Below are positions 35,226-43,899 of a stretch of DNA of 55,026 nt, in pieces (the first letter of the stretch is position 1; each line of letters starts with the position of its first letter). Origin of the DNA: Firm-04 sp964392175 (lineage in GTDB: Bacteria; Bacillota; Clostridia; Oscillospirales; Ruminococcaceae). The translations under genes were made by a program, and so were the position numbers. A model generated the notes under the pieces. It was not told where the DNA came from. It searched no databases and was given only the letters and a program-made list of their open reading frames with translations. The stretch is taken from contig CAYMOJ010000010.1 of NCBI GenBank assembly GCA_964392175.1, forward strand, positions 1 to 55,026. Reading direction: 5' to 3'.

Positions 35226-36365
35226 TTATTTCTTATCCAGGATCTTGAAGATATCCGCCAAATCGTCATCGTCATCCAATGTGGGGATTGTCGTACCGCG
35301 ACCGTTGGCTTTCTTGGGCTGTGCAGGCGTAAAGCCATCCACCAGAGGATTGGAAATGGAGATCACCTGCTCCTCCATCTTGTGCTCCTCAGGTTTTGCA
35401 TCATCTTCCTCATCGTAGCCGGCAGCAATCACGGTGATGATCATCTCATCGTTCATATCATCGCGGAAGGTTGTACCGGTGATAACCTCAACACCGGGTG
35501 CGGCAGTTTCGGTAATCATTCTGTTGGCAGCATCGACTTCCTGTGCCAGGACATCCTCACTCATTGCAACATTGATGAGCAAACGCTTCGCGCCTGCGAT
35601 AGAGGTTTCAAGCAACGGGCTGGTAATAACGGCGGCAGCTGCTTCCTCCGCCTTGTTCTTGCCGGATCCGTGACCAATTGCCATATGCGCGTAACCTGCG
35701 TTCTTCATGATCGTAGACACATCGGCAAAATCCAGATTCATGTAGCCATCTTCCACGATGAGGTCGGAGATAGACTTCACACCGGTTTTCAGGATATCAT
35801 CGGACATAGAAAAGCTTTCACGCATGGTAAGGGGCTTGTCCAATCCAACCAGCAAGCGCTCATTGGGGATAACGACCAACGAATCCACATACTGCTTCAG
35901 TGCTTCGATGCCACGCTCGGCCTGTGCCATTTTCTGCTCACGCTCGAACGCAAACGGTTTTGTAACAACAGCAACGGTCAGGATGCCCAGTTCCTGCGCA
36001 AGTTGCGCAACAACAGGGGCTGCGCCGGTGCCGGTGCCGCCGCCCATACCTGCGGTAATAAAGATCATATCTGCGCCCTTGAGTGCATTGGTGATCTCAT
36101 CGCGGTTCTCCTCAGCAGACTGTCTACCGATTTCGGGCTTATTTCCTGCGCCACGACCTCTGGTCAGTTTTGCGCCGATCTGGATACGGGTAGGTGCCTT
36201 GGAATTCAGCAATGCCTTCGCATCCGTGTTGATCGCGATATACTCGATGTTCTTCACATCAGCCTGTACCATACAGTCAAGTGCATTGCCGCCGCCGCCA
36301 CCGACGCCGACAACCTTGATATTTACTTGCGGGTCAAAAGAATCTTCATAGATAAAATCAGTCAT
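35226..36365 (-). CDS. ftsZ: Cell division protein FtsZ
   Basis: FtsZ is the tubulin-like GTPase that builds the Z ring. The 379-residue protein has KVVGVGGGGGNALDCM near the start, the GTP signature GMGGGTGTGAAPVVA (about 107-121), the T7 loop (NLDFADVSTIM) with its catalytic aspartate, a variable linker, and a C-terminal conserved peptide-like end (TIPTLDDDDDLADIFKILDK). That end differs from the usual IPAFLRR-type peptide and is very acidic. It has its own promoter and terminator, separate from ftsQ. ftsA is absent between ftsQ and ftsZ. Confidence 0.97.
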   Translation of the reverse strand: MTDFIYEDSFDPQVNIKVVGVGGGGGNALDCMVQADVKNIEYIAINTDAKALLNSKAPTRIQIGAKLTRGRGAGNKPEIGRQSAEENRDEITNALKGADMIFITAGMGGGTGTGAAPVVAQLAQELGILTVAVVTKPFAFEREQKMAQAERGIEALKQYVDSLVVIPNERLLVGLDKPLTMRESFSMSDDILKTGVKSISDLIVEDGYMNLDFADVSTIMKNAGYAHMAIGHGSGKNKAEEAAAAVITSPLLETSIAGAKRLLINVAMSEDVLAQEVDAANRMITETAAPGVEVITGTTFRDDMNDEMIITVIAAGYDEEDDAKPEEHKMEEQVISISNPLVDGFTPAQPKKANGRGTTIPTLDDDDDLADIFKILDKK

Positions 36366-36424
36366 CGATTGTTCCTCCCATTTTTCGCAAACGGCGACAA
36401 ACCGCCACGATTACATATATTCTT

Positions 36425-36453
36425 ATTCTACCACAGTTTTCTTGCAATTGCAA
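36425..36453 (-). promoter_or_regulatory. Promoter of ftsZ with a palindrome over the -35
   Basis: The minus strand shows TTGCAA (36448-36453), 17 bp, TAGAAT (36425-36430). The -35 is part of the perfect 14-bp palindrome CTTGCAATTGCAAG (36441-36454), a candidate operator. Confidence 0.68.
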
Positions 36454-36506
36454 GACCCAAATTCGTTTTTTTGCTTTTTTTCAAGATTCACCAAAATCAG
36501 ATGGAA

Positions 36507-37355
36507 TTATTCAGGCATGGTTGTGGTATCTGTCGATGTAGTGGGATCAGAGTCGTCAGAAGGGGGAATGGTCTCTGTAGCGCCTTCACTGACCACGGAG
36601 ATCTGATTATCACCGACCATACGCAGACGATACAGTCTGCCCTCGGAAAGCTCCTGCATAGTCGCATCCGCAAGCTTCAGCTTGTACACGGCATCGATAT
36701 AATTTCCCATTTCAAAAACGCTGCCATGATCATAATGCACCATGATATTATACGGCTCTTCGATATCAATGGCATAAATATTCTCTACACCCGACTCGAT
36801 TGTTGCGGCAGTGATCGTGCGCAAAATATCATCCTCACTCGGATCCAATGAAGTGAAATACGAGCCGGGACTATCGCTTGCCGGATCAAAGCCACGAATG
36901 ATCAGCAAGCCCTCCATAGGCTCAGCAACGGTTTCCAGAATCCGATTGGATGCACTGATCAGCAAATAGCCGTGTGAATATTCCACACTGGCAACCGGAA
37001 CTGCTTCCGTTAACGTAATCTCTACCGTGGAGGGAAACACGCGCTTGACTTTGACCGATTCTGCATAGGGCAGCGACGCGCGAATGCGTTCTGCAGAAAC
37101 GGCAGTATCCAGCCGTACCAAGTTATCCCCTGCGGAGATGCCGCTAACGGATATGATATCCGATTCTGCATAGCGTGTACCGTTACGCACATCAATGGTG
37201 GTGATGTTGAACAACAGCGTCATGGAAAGCGACACACCGATGCCAAGCACAAGCAGCAAAACAAGCACAAAATACAGCGCATGATACCGCGTTCTGCGGT
37301 GATGCCGCTTGCTGCTTTGCTGGCGTTTTACGTTGGTTTTTACGATTTCCTGCAT
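36507..37355 (-). CDS. ftsQ: Cell division protein FtsQ/DivIB
   Basis: The 282-residue bitopic protein has a basic cytoplasmic N-terminus (KRQQSSKRHHRRTRYH), one membrane helix (about 27-50), and an extracytoplasmic POTRA domain starting FNITTIDVRNGTRYAESDII, followed by the FtsQ beta domain (VEITLTEAVPVASVEY). FtsQ/DivIB, with FtsL and FtsB/DivIC, activates the septal synthase FtsW-PBP. The ATG at 37355 follows AAGGGAG by 8 nt. The C-terminus ends in a Thr/Ser/Asp-rich tail. It lies behind murA in the dcw cluster, after a 231-bp gap with DnaA-box-like sites. Confidence 0.88.
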   Translation of the reverse strand: MQEIVKTNVKRQQSSKRHHRRTRYHALYFVLVLLLVLGIGVSLSMTLLFNITTIDVRNGTRYAESDIISVSGISAGDNLVRLDTAVSAERIRASLPYAESVKVKRVFPSTVEITLTEAVPVASVEYSHGYLLISASNRILETVAEPMEGLLIIRGFDPASDSPGSYFTSLDPSEDDILRTITAATIESGVENIYAIDIEEPYNIMVHYDHGSVFEMGNYIDAVYKLKLADATMQELSEGRLYRLRMVGDNQISVVSEGATETIPPSDDSDPTTSTDTTTMPE

Positions 37356-37404
37356 TGCATTTTCTCCCTTTCGCACCCTAGAGTGCAGCTTCTTATAAAT
37401 CGTT

Positions 37405-37561
37405 TGTGGAAAACTTGATGGGAAGGGCAGAAAATTTCCCACAATTCCAACAGGTTTTCAACAATCAACAGACGAATTTACGCGGTTTCGACAGGGTTTG
37501 AAATAGTCTTTCCACAAAAGAAGGCGTTTTCCACAGAATTTTCAACGGTTTCTGTGGAATA
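37405..37561. promoter_or_regulatory. Cluster of DnaA-box-like sites between murA and ftsQ
   Basis: Two sites match TTWTNCACA exactly: TTTTCCACA on the minus strand at 37405-37413 and on the plus strand at 37527-37535. Near matches with one difference are TTTCCCACA (37435-37443), CTTTCCACA (37508-37516) and, on the minus strand, TATTCCACA (37553-37561). The last two on the right form an inverted pair. DnaA binding is inference. Confidence 0.5.
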
Positions 37562-37586
37562 GCCGGCAAATCCCACGCATATACTG

Positions 37587-38849
37587 CTAAAACAGCTCCC
37601 TTCGAACCCTGCCGCCCAGACTGTTGAAAACCTTCGCGAAATCAGCATATCCTCTATCGATATGCGAAAGCCCATGTAGCACTGTTTCGCCCTCTGCGCC
37701 TACAGCCGCAACTGCCAATGCCGCACCGCCGCGCAGATCCTGTGCTGCGACCGTTGCACCATGCAATTTTGGTACGCCACGCACAAGAGCGGTTCTCCCT
37801 GAAATACGAATATTTGCACCCATACGCAGCAGCTCCCCTACGTGCATATAACGGCTCTCAAAAATCGTTTCTTCAAAGATGCTCATGCCTTGTGCCGTTG
37901 CCAAAACTGCCATCAGAATCGCTTGCGCATCGGTAGGAAAGCCCGGATGCGGCATCGTGCGGATATCTGCCACCGCCTTCATGGGACGTGCAGCATCCAT
38001 AAAAATGCGATCAGGGCAAATGCCCAGCCGACAGCCCGCATTTTCCAATGCTGAAAGACAAGCTTCCATATCACCGGGGCGCGCACCGCGCACGCATATA
38101 CTACCCCCTGATGCCGCAGCAGCGCATAGCCATGTCATTGCTGCAATGCGATCAGGCATCACTGTATGTGAAGTGGAATGCAATTGTGCTACGCCCTGCA
38201 CCACAACTGTACCTTCACCTGCACCGTGAATCTTCGCACCACAATTGTTTAAAAATGCAGCAAGGTCTGCAATTTCCGGTTCTCTTGCTGCGTTTGTTAA
38301 AACAGTCTCCCCTTTTGCCAGTACCGCTGCCATGATGACATTTTCAGACACCCCCACAGATGGGAACGGCAAATGAATCCTCGCACCATGCAGCGCATTC
38401 GCCTTGCATCGAATGCGCCCACCCTCCTCCTCAACGGACACGCCCATACGTCGCATCGTCTCCAGATGAAGGTCAATGGGGCGCGGCCCCAGTTCGCAGC
38501 CACCGGGCATTGTCAGATCGCAAGCACCCAAGCGTCCCAAAATCGGGCCTAAAAACATAATAGATGACCGCATTTGTCGCATATCGGCATCGGGTATTTC
38601 ATATTGTGATATCGCATCGGCTGCAACACGAACGGCATCTCCATCCATATGACATCGGCAGCCCAATCGGTTCAAGATCCGACTGGCAGCTGTCACATCG
38701 GTCAACCGCGGCACATTATGTAATACGCACTCCCCTTTACAAAGGATCGTTGCTGCCATCATGGGCAACGCGCTGTTTTTTGCACCTTGCACCGTCACCT
38801 CACCGCGCAATGGCTCACCGCCGATGATACGCAGTACCTGCTCTGCCAT
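37587..38849 (-). CDS. murA: UDP-N-acetylglucosamine 1-carboxyvinyltransferase MurA
   Basis: MurA transfers enolpyruvate from PEP to UDP-GlcNAc, the first committed step of peptidoglycan synthesis. The 420-residue protein has GEVTVQGAKNSALPMMAA near the start (conserved lysine and asparagine of the UDP-GlcNAc site) and the catalytic cysteine C118 in PGGCELGPRPID. The cysteine predicts sensitivity to fosfomycin. The ATG at 38849 follows GAAGG at about 9 nt; a GTG three codons upstream is too near the site. Its place inside the dcw cluster between murG and ftsQ is common in Clostridia. Confidence 0.96.
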   Translation of the reverse strand: MAEQVLRIIGGEPLRGEVTVQGAKNSALPMMAATILCKGECVLHNVPRLTDVTAASRILNRLGCRCHMDGDAVRVAADAISQYEIPDADMRQMRSSIMFLGPILGRLGACDLTMPGGCELGPRPIDLHLETMRRMGVSVEEEGGRIRCKANALHGARIHLPFPSVGVSENVIMAAVLAKGETVLTNAAREPEIADLAAFLNNCGAKIHGAGEGTVVVQGVAQLHSTSHTVMPDRIAAMTWLCAAAASGGSICVRGARPGDMEACLSALENAGCRLGICPDRIFMDAARPMKAVADIRTMPHPGFPTDAQAILMAVLATAQGMSIFEETIFESRYMHVGELLRMGANIRISGRTALVRGVPKLHGATVAAQDLRGGAALAVAAVGAEGETVLHGLSHIDRGYADFAKVFNSLGGRVRRELF

Positions 38850-38921
38850 TTCGTTCACACCTTCCCATACCGGCTGAAAAGCCTTTATGGTTTATGGTAT
38901 GCCATCGGCGTTTTTTTGTGA

Positions 38922-40049
38922 TTATTTTCTGCTCTGCATGAGCGTCTCAAGAACGCGCAAAATACGAGCATCCGTATCTCGAATGGCAAGTGCGCCTGCT
39001 CTTTGCCCCATGGCTTCCAGCTTCTCGGGTTGTTCATACAACGACTGAATATGCTTCTTCATGATATCAATCGTCAGTTCCTTCTGCTCCACAACAATGG
39101 CAGCACCGGCTTTGCCCAGCACATTCGCATTGTGGAACTGATGATTCTCCGCAGCGTTGGGATATGGCACCAAAATCGAACCTCTACCGACCATTTCCAA
39201 TTCACTTAGTGTTGATGCTCCGGAACGACTGATGACGAGATCCGCCGCTGCAAGGCAGATATCCATATCATGGATGTACTCTGATACACGCAGATTACGA
39301 TCCGTCAACGGAATACCCTTTGCAGCCATGGCAGTAGGAAATTCCGTTTTGCCGTGCTTACCATATGCGTGGATATGATTGATCTTCATCCCTTCGCTAC
39401 GATGCCATGCGATCAGGTCAGGCATAAGATCATTCAAACATTTTGCGCCCTGACTGCCACCAAAGCTGAGAATCGTCATCCCATCACCAAAGCCAAGTTT
39501 ACGCCTCGCTTCTTCCTTTTTGCGTTTTAACAATGCACCTCGCACCGGCAAACCGGTCAGAGTAGTAGGGATATTCTCCGGGAAGTGCTTACTTGCGTCT
39601 TCAAAAGTCAGCATAATCGCCTTCGCGTGGGGTGCAAGCAGCTTGTTCGTCACACCGGGATAGGCATTTTGCTCGTGAATCGCCGTCGGTATGCCAAGCT
39701 GCTGTGCGGCACGAATCACAGGGCCTGCCGCATAACCTCCTGTGCCAATGGCAATATCCGGAGCAAAATCCCTGACCAGCTTTTTGGCATGATGCCCTGC
39801 TGTGACCAAATACGATGCCGCCTTCAGATTCCGCACGATACTATCCGGTGAAAAGCTTCGCTGGAAGCCTGCAACCTTTACAAACGCAATGGGATATCCG
39901 GCCGCGGGAACCAGCGTTGCTTCCATACCGTCGGGCGTACCGGCGAACAAAAACTCCGTATCAGGATACTTTGCACTGATGATTCCGGCGATGGCAAGCG
40001 CAGGATTGATATGCCCACCCGTGCCGCCACAAGCGAATAACACTTTCAT
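38922..40049 (-). CDS. murG: Lipid II synthase MurG
   Basis: MurG adds GlcNAc from UDP-GlcNAc to lipid I on the inner membrane face. The 375-residue GT28 protein begins KVLFACGGTGGHINPALAIA, with the glycine-rich loop, and has SFGGSQGAKCLND and the donor-site segment DLVISRSGASTLSELEMVGRG, followed by PYPNAAENHQFHNA. Length is typical. GAGGT lies 5 nt before the ATG. It follows ftsW by 33 bp. Confidence 0.97.
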   Translation of the reverse strand: MKVLFACGGTGGHINPALAIAGIISAKYPDTEFLFAGTPDGMEATLVPAAGYPIAFVKVAGFQRSFSPDSIVRNLKAASYLVTAGHHAKKLVRDFAPDIAIGTGGYAAGPVIRAAQQLGIPTAIHEQNAYPGVTNKLLAPHAKAIMLTFEDASKHFPENIPTTLTGLPVRGALLKRKKEEARRKLGFGDGMTILSFGGSQGAKCLNDLMPDLIAWHRSEGMKINHIHAYGKHGKTEFPTAMAAKGIPLTDRNLRVSEYIHDMDICLAAADLVISRSGASTLSELEMVGRGSILVPYPNAAENHQFHNANVLGKAGAAIVVEQKELTIDIMKKHIQSLYEQPEKLEAMGQRAGALAIRDTDARILRVLETLMQSRK

Positions 40050-40082
40050 AAGCTACCTCACTGATTTTCTACGAATATCGTC

Positions 40083-41285
40083 TTACTCCAAGGAAGATTG
40101 ACGAGAGATGTTCAGCAGCAAACCCATTTCGGCAAGCTGCATCATCAAAGCTGTACCACCATATGAAAAAAACGGTAGGCTGATACCCGTATTGGGAATC
40201 AAATTACTCACAACAGCGATATTCAAAAATGCCTGCATCCCAATATGCACGGTGATACCAACAGCGATCAATCTGCCCAAACGATCAGGAGCTTTGGATG
40301 CGATATAGAACCCACGCACGACTAACAGACAAAACAGCAGGATCACAGTTGCTGCACCCACAAAACCGCATTCCTCACAAAGAATCGCAAACACAAAATC
40401 ATTCTGTGCTTCCGGAAGATACTGGTACTTCTGACGCGAGGCACCCAATCCCAGACCAAAAAATCCGCCGGAACCAATGGCAATCAGCGATTGCGAGGTC
40501 TGCCACGTTTCCTTTTGCATATATTCGGGATTGAACGGATCCTGCATGGCAAGAAAACGCTCACTGATATAATCGAATTTATCAGATACACCCAGAACAA
40601 TCAAGCAAAGCACAAGCCCGATGCCACCCAACGCTGCCAAATGCCAGATCCGACAGCCACCAACGACCATCAAAACAATGCCCAGTGCCAGAATGATGAT
40701 CGTACCTGAAAGGTGTGGCTGCAGCATCATCAGGCAAGCGATCACAGCCAATACACCAAGATATGGCACCACACCATACACAAAGCGATGCATCCGATGC
40801 GCATTGTTGGAAATCATCATAGCGAACAGCAAAATGACTGCGATCTTCATGATCTCTGAAGGCTGAAATGTAATACCCACACCTGGAATCGTCAGCCAAC
40901 GAGTGGCAAAGGTACCGTTATCCTCGCCCCAAAACAGCACGATGCCCAATAAAACAAGCGAAACAAAAAATGCACCAATGGTCAGCCAGGGCTTTTCAAA
41001 TAAATGATAATTGCCGAACAAGCTGATCACCACCATCAGCACCAAGCCGCCACCTGCGAATTTCAACTGTCGCATGGCGTAATATGTGCCTTCCTTGCCA
41101 TCCTCTATCGCAGCAGGATACGATGCGGAAAACATCATTGTCAGCCCGATCGCAAGCAATGCAATCACGATTGCAAACAGCGTGCCATCCATATCGCCTG
41201 TTACAAGGCGCATACCACGTCCCACAGATTTACTCTGCGACGCAGAGCGTCTTTGCCTTACGCTGGATTTGATTGCCTCTGCCAT
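40083..41285 (-). CDS. ftsW: SEDS peptidoglycan polymerase FtsW
   Basis: FtsW polymerises lipid II at the septum together with a class B PBP. The 400-residue protein has about ten membrane helices, MMFSASYPAA in the first helix, the loop ATRWLTIPGVGITFQPSEIMK (about 129-149) with the SEDS signature, and the terminal NTGISLPFFSYGGTALMMQL motif. The basic, serine-rich N-terminus (KSSVRQRRSASQSKS) is cytoplasmic. Position in the dcw cluster favours FtsW over RodA. Confidence 0.95.
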   Translation of the reverse strand: MAEAIKSSVRQRRSASQSKSVGRGMRLVTGDMDGTLFAIVIALLAIGLTMMFSASYPAAIEDGKEGTYYAMRQLKFAGGGLVLMVVISLFGNYHLFEKPWLTIGAFFVSLVLLGIVLFWGEDNGTFATRWLTIPGVGITFQPSEIMKIAVILLFAMMISNNAHRMHRFVYGVVPYLGVLAVIACLMMLQPHLSGTIIILALGIVLMVVGGCRIWHLAALGGIGLVLCLIVLGVSDKFDYISERFLAMQDPFNPEYMQKETWQTSQSLIAIGSGGFFGLGLGASRQKYQYLPEAQNDFVFAILCEECGFVGAATVILLFCLLVVRGFYIASKAPDRLGRLIAVGITVHIGMQAFLNIAVVSNLIPNTGISLPFFSYGGTALMMQLAEMGLLLNISRQSSLE

Positions 41286-41322
41286 GCACGCACACTCCTT
41301 TTCATGTAATACGATGATACGC

Positions 41323-42375
41323 TTATGCGATGAACATCACCTTGCAGACTGCCAACAGACCGCACACCAGACCAAACAACGAAAATACAACGACGATCTT
41401 ATATTCACTCCATTTGCACATTTCAAAATGATGATGAATGGGTGACATCTTAAAAATGCGCTTTCCTACGCCCTTTTCACCGGTTTTCTTGTAATGCTGT
41501 CTTGCTGTGAATTTGAAATAGCTCACTTGCAGTACCACGCTGAACGCATCTAAAACATACACCATTCCCACCAGTACCAACAGCAGATGCATTCTACAAG
41601 CAACGCCCAAAGCCGCAAATGCACCTCCAAGGTACATCGAGCCGGTATCGCCCATAAAGCATTTCGCAGGATGCAAATTCCAGATAAGGAACCCAAGACA
41701 GCCACCTGCGATCGTCATGGCGTACAAAGATAGTTCCAGCTGCTTGAGGGTCGCGCAGATCACAGTCATGCAAAGCATTGTAACCACTGTCACTGTGCCG
41801 CAAAGTCCGTCTACGCCATCCGTAAGATTAACCGCGTTGGAAATGTAAATGATGAACGCGACCATAAGCGGATAGTAGAGAATGCCGAGATCCAATTGCC
41901 AGAAAATCAGATCAACCGTTGTATCGTGATCACCTAACGCATATAGGATGCCCAACAGTGCAAGACTCAATACAAGCTGTGCAGCCATTTTTTGCTTCGC
42001 GTTCAAGCCAAGATTTTGCTTTTTCACGGCTTTAATATAATCATCTGCAAAACCAATTCCCGCAAACAGCATCGCAAACAGCATCACAGCCAACAAACGC
42101 ATGGCATTGCTTGTGGTGGCAGCCGCAGTAGGATCAGCCCCACCAAACACACGCCACGAAGTATAACCGATCACCGTAGCAAGCACGCTGCCAACGATGA
42201 ACAAAAATCCACCCATGATGGGCGTACCCTGCTTCGATTTATGCCATGCCGGCCCGATATCCAGAATCGTCTGCCCAAAGTGAATCTTATGTAAAAAGGG
42301 AATCAGCCACATACCCCCTAAGCCTGCAATAATCATAGCGGTGACCGCCGCCCCCATCGTTACCCAAATCGGCAT
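41323..42375 (-). CDS. mraY: Phospho-MurNAc-pentapeptide translocase MraY
   Basis: MraY moves phospho-MurNAc-pentapeptide from UDP to undecaprenyl phosphate, giving lipid I. The 350-residue membrane protein has KQGTPIMGG (about 49-57), FADDYIK with the aspartate pair, NAVNLTDGVDGL, and the C-terminal HHHFE segment with its three histidines (IHHHFEMCKWSE). About ten helices are predicted. GAAGGAG precedes the ATG by 7 nt. It follows murE directly; murF, which often separates them, is missing. Confidence 0.97.
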   Translation of the reverse strand: MPIWVTMGAAVTAMIIAGLGGMWLIPFLHKIHFGQTILDIGPAWHKSKQGTPIMGGFLFIVGSVLATVIGYTSWRVFGGADPTAAATTSNAMRLLAVMLFAMLFAGIGFADDYIKAVKKQNLGLNAKQKMAAQLVLSLALLGILYALGDHDTTVDLIFWQLDLGILYYPLMVAFIIYISNAVNLTDGVDGLCGTVTVVTMLCMTVICATLKQLELSLYAMTIAGGCLGFLIWNLHPAKCFMGDTGSMYLGGAFAALGVACRMHLLLVLVGMVYVLDAFSVVLQVSYFKFTARQHYKKTGEKGVGKRIFKMSPIHHHFEMCKWSEYKIVVVFSLFGLVCGLLAVCKVMFIA

Positions 42376-42402
42376 AAAAACGCTCCTTCATTGATTACTT
42401 TT

Positions 42403-43848
42403 TCAAAGTGTTGCCAGTGCATCGGCAACCAGCTCGCGCTCGTCCATATGCAGCTTCACGCCACCGGCAATGATCTGATAATCTTCATGTCCCTTGCCTG
42501 CCAACACAATTACATCTCCTGCCCTTGCCATATGCACCGCAAAGTTGATCGCCTGTGCGCGGTCTGTCACAGTGTGATACTCCACATCGGTGTCCACCAG
42601 ACCCGTCAAAATTTCCGCAATAATGGCATCAGGCTTCTCCTCTCTGGGATTATCGGAAGTAACGATCAGCACATCAGCATACTTCGCCGCCGCTATCGCC
42701 ATCAATGGACGTTTGGTTCGGTCGCGATTGCCACCGCAACCAAACAGTGCGATCAATCGCTGATTGGTGCATTCTCTCATCGCCGAAAGTACCTTCTCAA
42801 TGGCATCAGGGGTATGTGCATAGTCGCAGATCACGGCAAAATCACGATTTGTGGGAATCAGCTCACATCTCCCACGCACGCCTTTATAATCATGCAGCAT
42901 CGTAAGAATATCCACATCAGCAACACCCAATCTACGGCAAAGTATCGTGGCAGCTGCTGCATTGGATACATTGAATCTGCCTATCATCCCTGTGGCGATG
43001 TGTATCTTTGCATCACCGGAAGCCAATGTAAATGCAGTGCCATTGCCACTGATGTGCACATCCTCCACGCAGAATGCCGCTCCTTGCGCAGCTGCATTAT
43101 TCGTCATGCCAAAGCCCTGCTTGTCACAATGTATTTCTGAAAGCAGACGTCTCCCGTAGGCATCGTCGATATTGACCAGTGCGTAATCGCAGCGATCAAA
43201 GAGCATTTTTTTTGCCAGGTAGTAGTTTTCCATGCTGCCGTGTACATCCAGATGATCCTGTGTGAGATTCAGAAAGGCAGCCGCCGCAAAATGGGATGGG
43301 CCAATGCGGTACTGCTCCAGACCAAAGGAAGAAACTTCCATAACCACATCGGTGCAACCGGCAGCAGCCATCTTCGCAAGCATCGAAAAATAGGCATCGG
43401 TCAAAGGCGTCGTATTCACCGAAGGGATGATCTCATCACCGATCTCATACTGTACCGTGCCCATTAGGCCGACCTTTCTTCCTGCCTGTTGGAGCATCTT
43501 CTGTATCAGCGTAGTGACCGTAGTTTTTCCATTGGTGCCCGTCACGCCGATCAGGCGCATGGTTCGCTCAGGATGACCATACCATGCTGCACACAAATCG
43601 CCATAAGCTTTACGGCTGTTGGATACCACGATCTGCCGATCGCCCAAGCCCAGATCCCGCTCTACAACAACTGCGACTGCGCCCCTCGCCAGCATTTCTT
43701 CTGCGGCATCGTGACCGTCAAAGCGACTGCCTTTGATGCAGACGAACACCATTCCTTCGCAAATGCGACGGGTATCATCGCTGACACCTGTGATCTCACT
43801 GTCCGGCAGTGCAGTCGCCAAGCCTTCCAGCAAAGCATACAACTTCAT
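42403..43848 (-). CDS. murE: UDP-MurNAc-L-Ala-D-Glu:meso-DAP ligase MurE
   Basis: MurE adds the third stem-peptide residue. The 481-residue ligase has the ATP loop GVTGTNGKTTVTTLI, the RGRCELIP turn, and the C-terminal signature DNPREEKP. A DNPR motif indicates selection of meso-diaminopimelate rather than L-lysine, so the organism probably has a DAP-type wall. Length is usual. CAGGAG lies 7 nt before the ATG. It lies between the PBP and mraY in the dcw order. Confidence 0.95.
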   Translation of the reverse strand: MKLYALLEGLATALPDSEITGVSDDTRRICEGMVFVCIKGSRFDGHDAAEEMLARGAVAVVVERDLGLGDRQIVVSNSRKAYGDLCAAWYGHPERTMRLIGVTGTNGKTTVTTLIQKMLQQAGRKVGLMGTVQYEIGDEIIPSVNTTPLTDAYFSMLAKMAAAGCTDVVMEVSSFGLEQYRIGPSHFAAAAFLNLTQDHLDVHGSMENYYLAKKMLFDRCDYALVNIDDAYGRRLLSEIHCDKQGFGMTNNAAAQGAAFCVEDVHISGNGTAFTLASGDAKIHIATGMIGRFNVSNAAAATILCRRLGVADVDILTMLHDYKGVRGRCELIPTNRDFAVICDYAHTPDAIEKVLSAMRECTNQRLIALFGCGGNRDRTKRPLMAIAAAKYADVLIVTSDNPREEKPDAIIAEILTGLVDTDVEYHTVTDRAQAINFAVHMARAGDVIVLAGKGHEDYQIIAGGVKLHMDERELVADALATL

Positions 43849-43899
43849 GCGATCACTCCTGTTCGTAGATAAAGATTTCCCTGTTTCATATCGATATCA

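Noticed and set aside
35187..36851. 554-codon plus-strand frame across ftsZ and ftsQ
   Set aside because: It is antisense to two well-supported genes, rich in Cys/His/Ile from reversed codons, and lacks a ribosome-binding site.
37381..37586. DnaA-box cluster as a replication origin
   Set aside because: No dnaA, dnaN, recF or gyrase genes and no clear AT-rich unwinding element are next to it; a regulatory role fits better.
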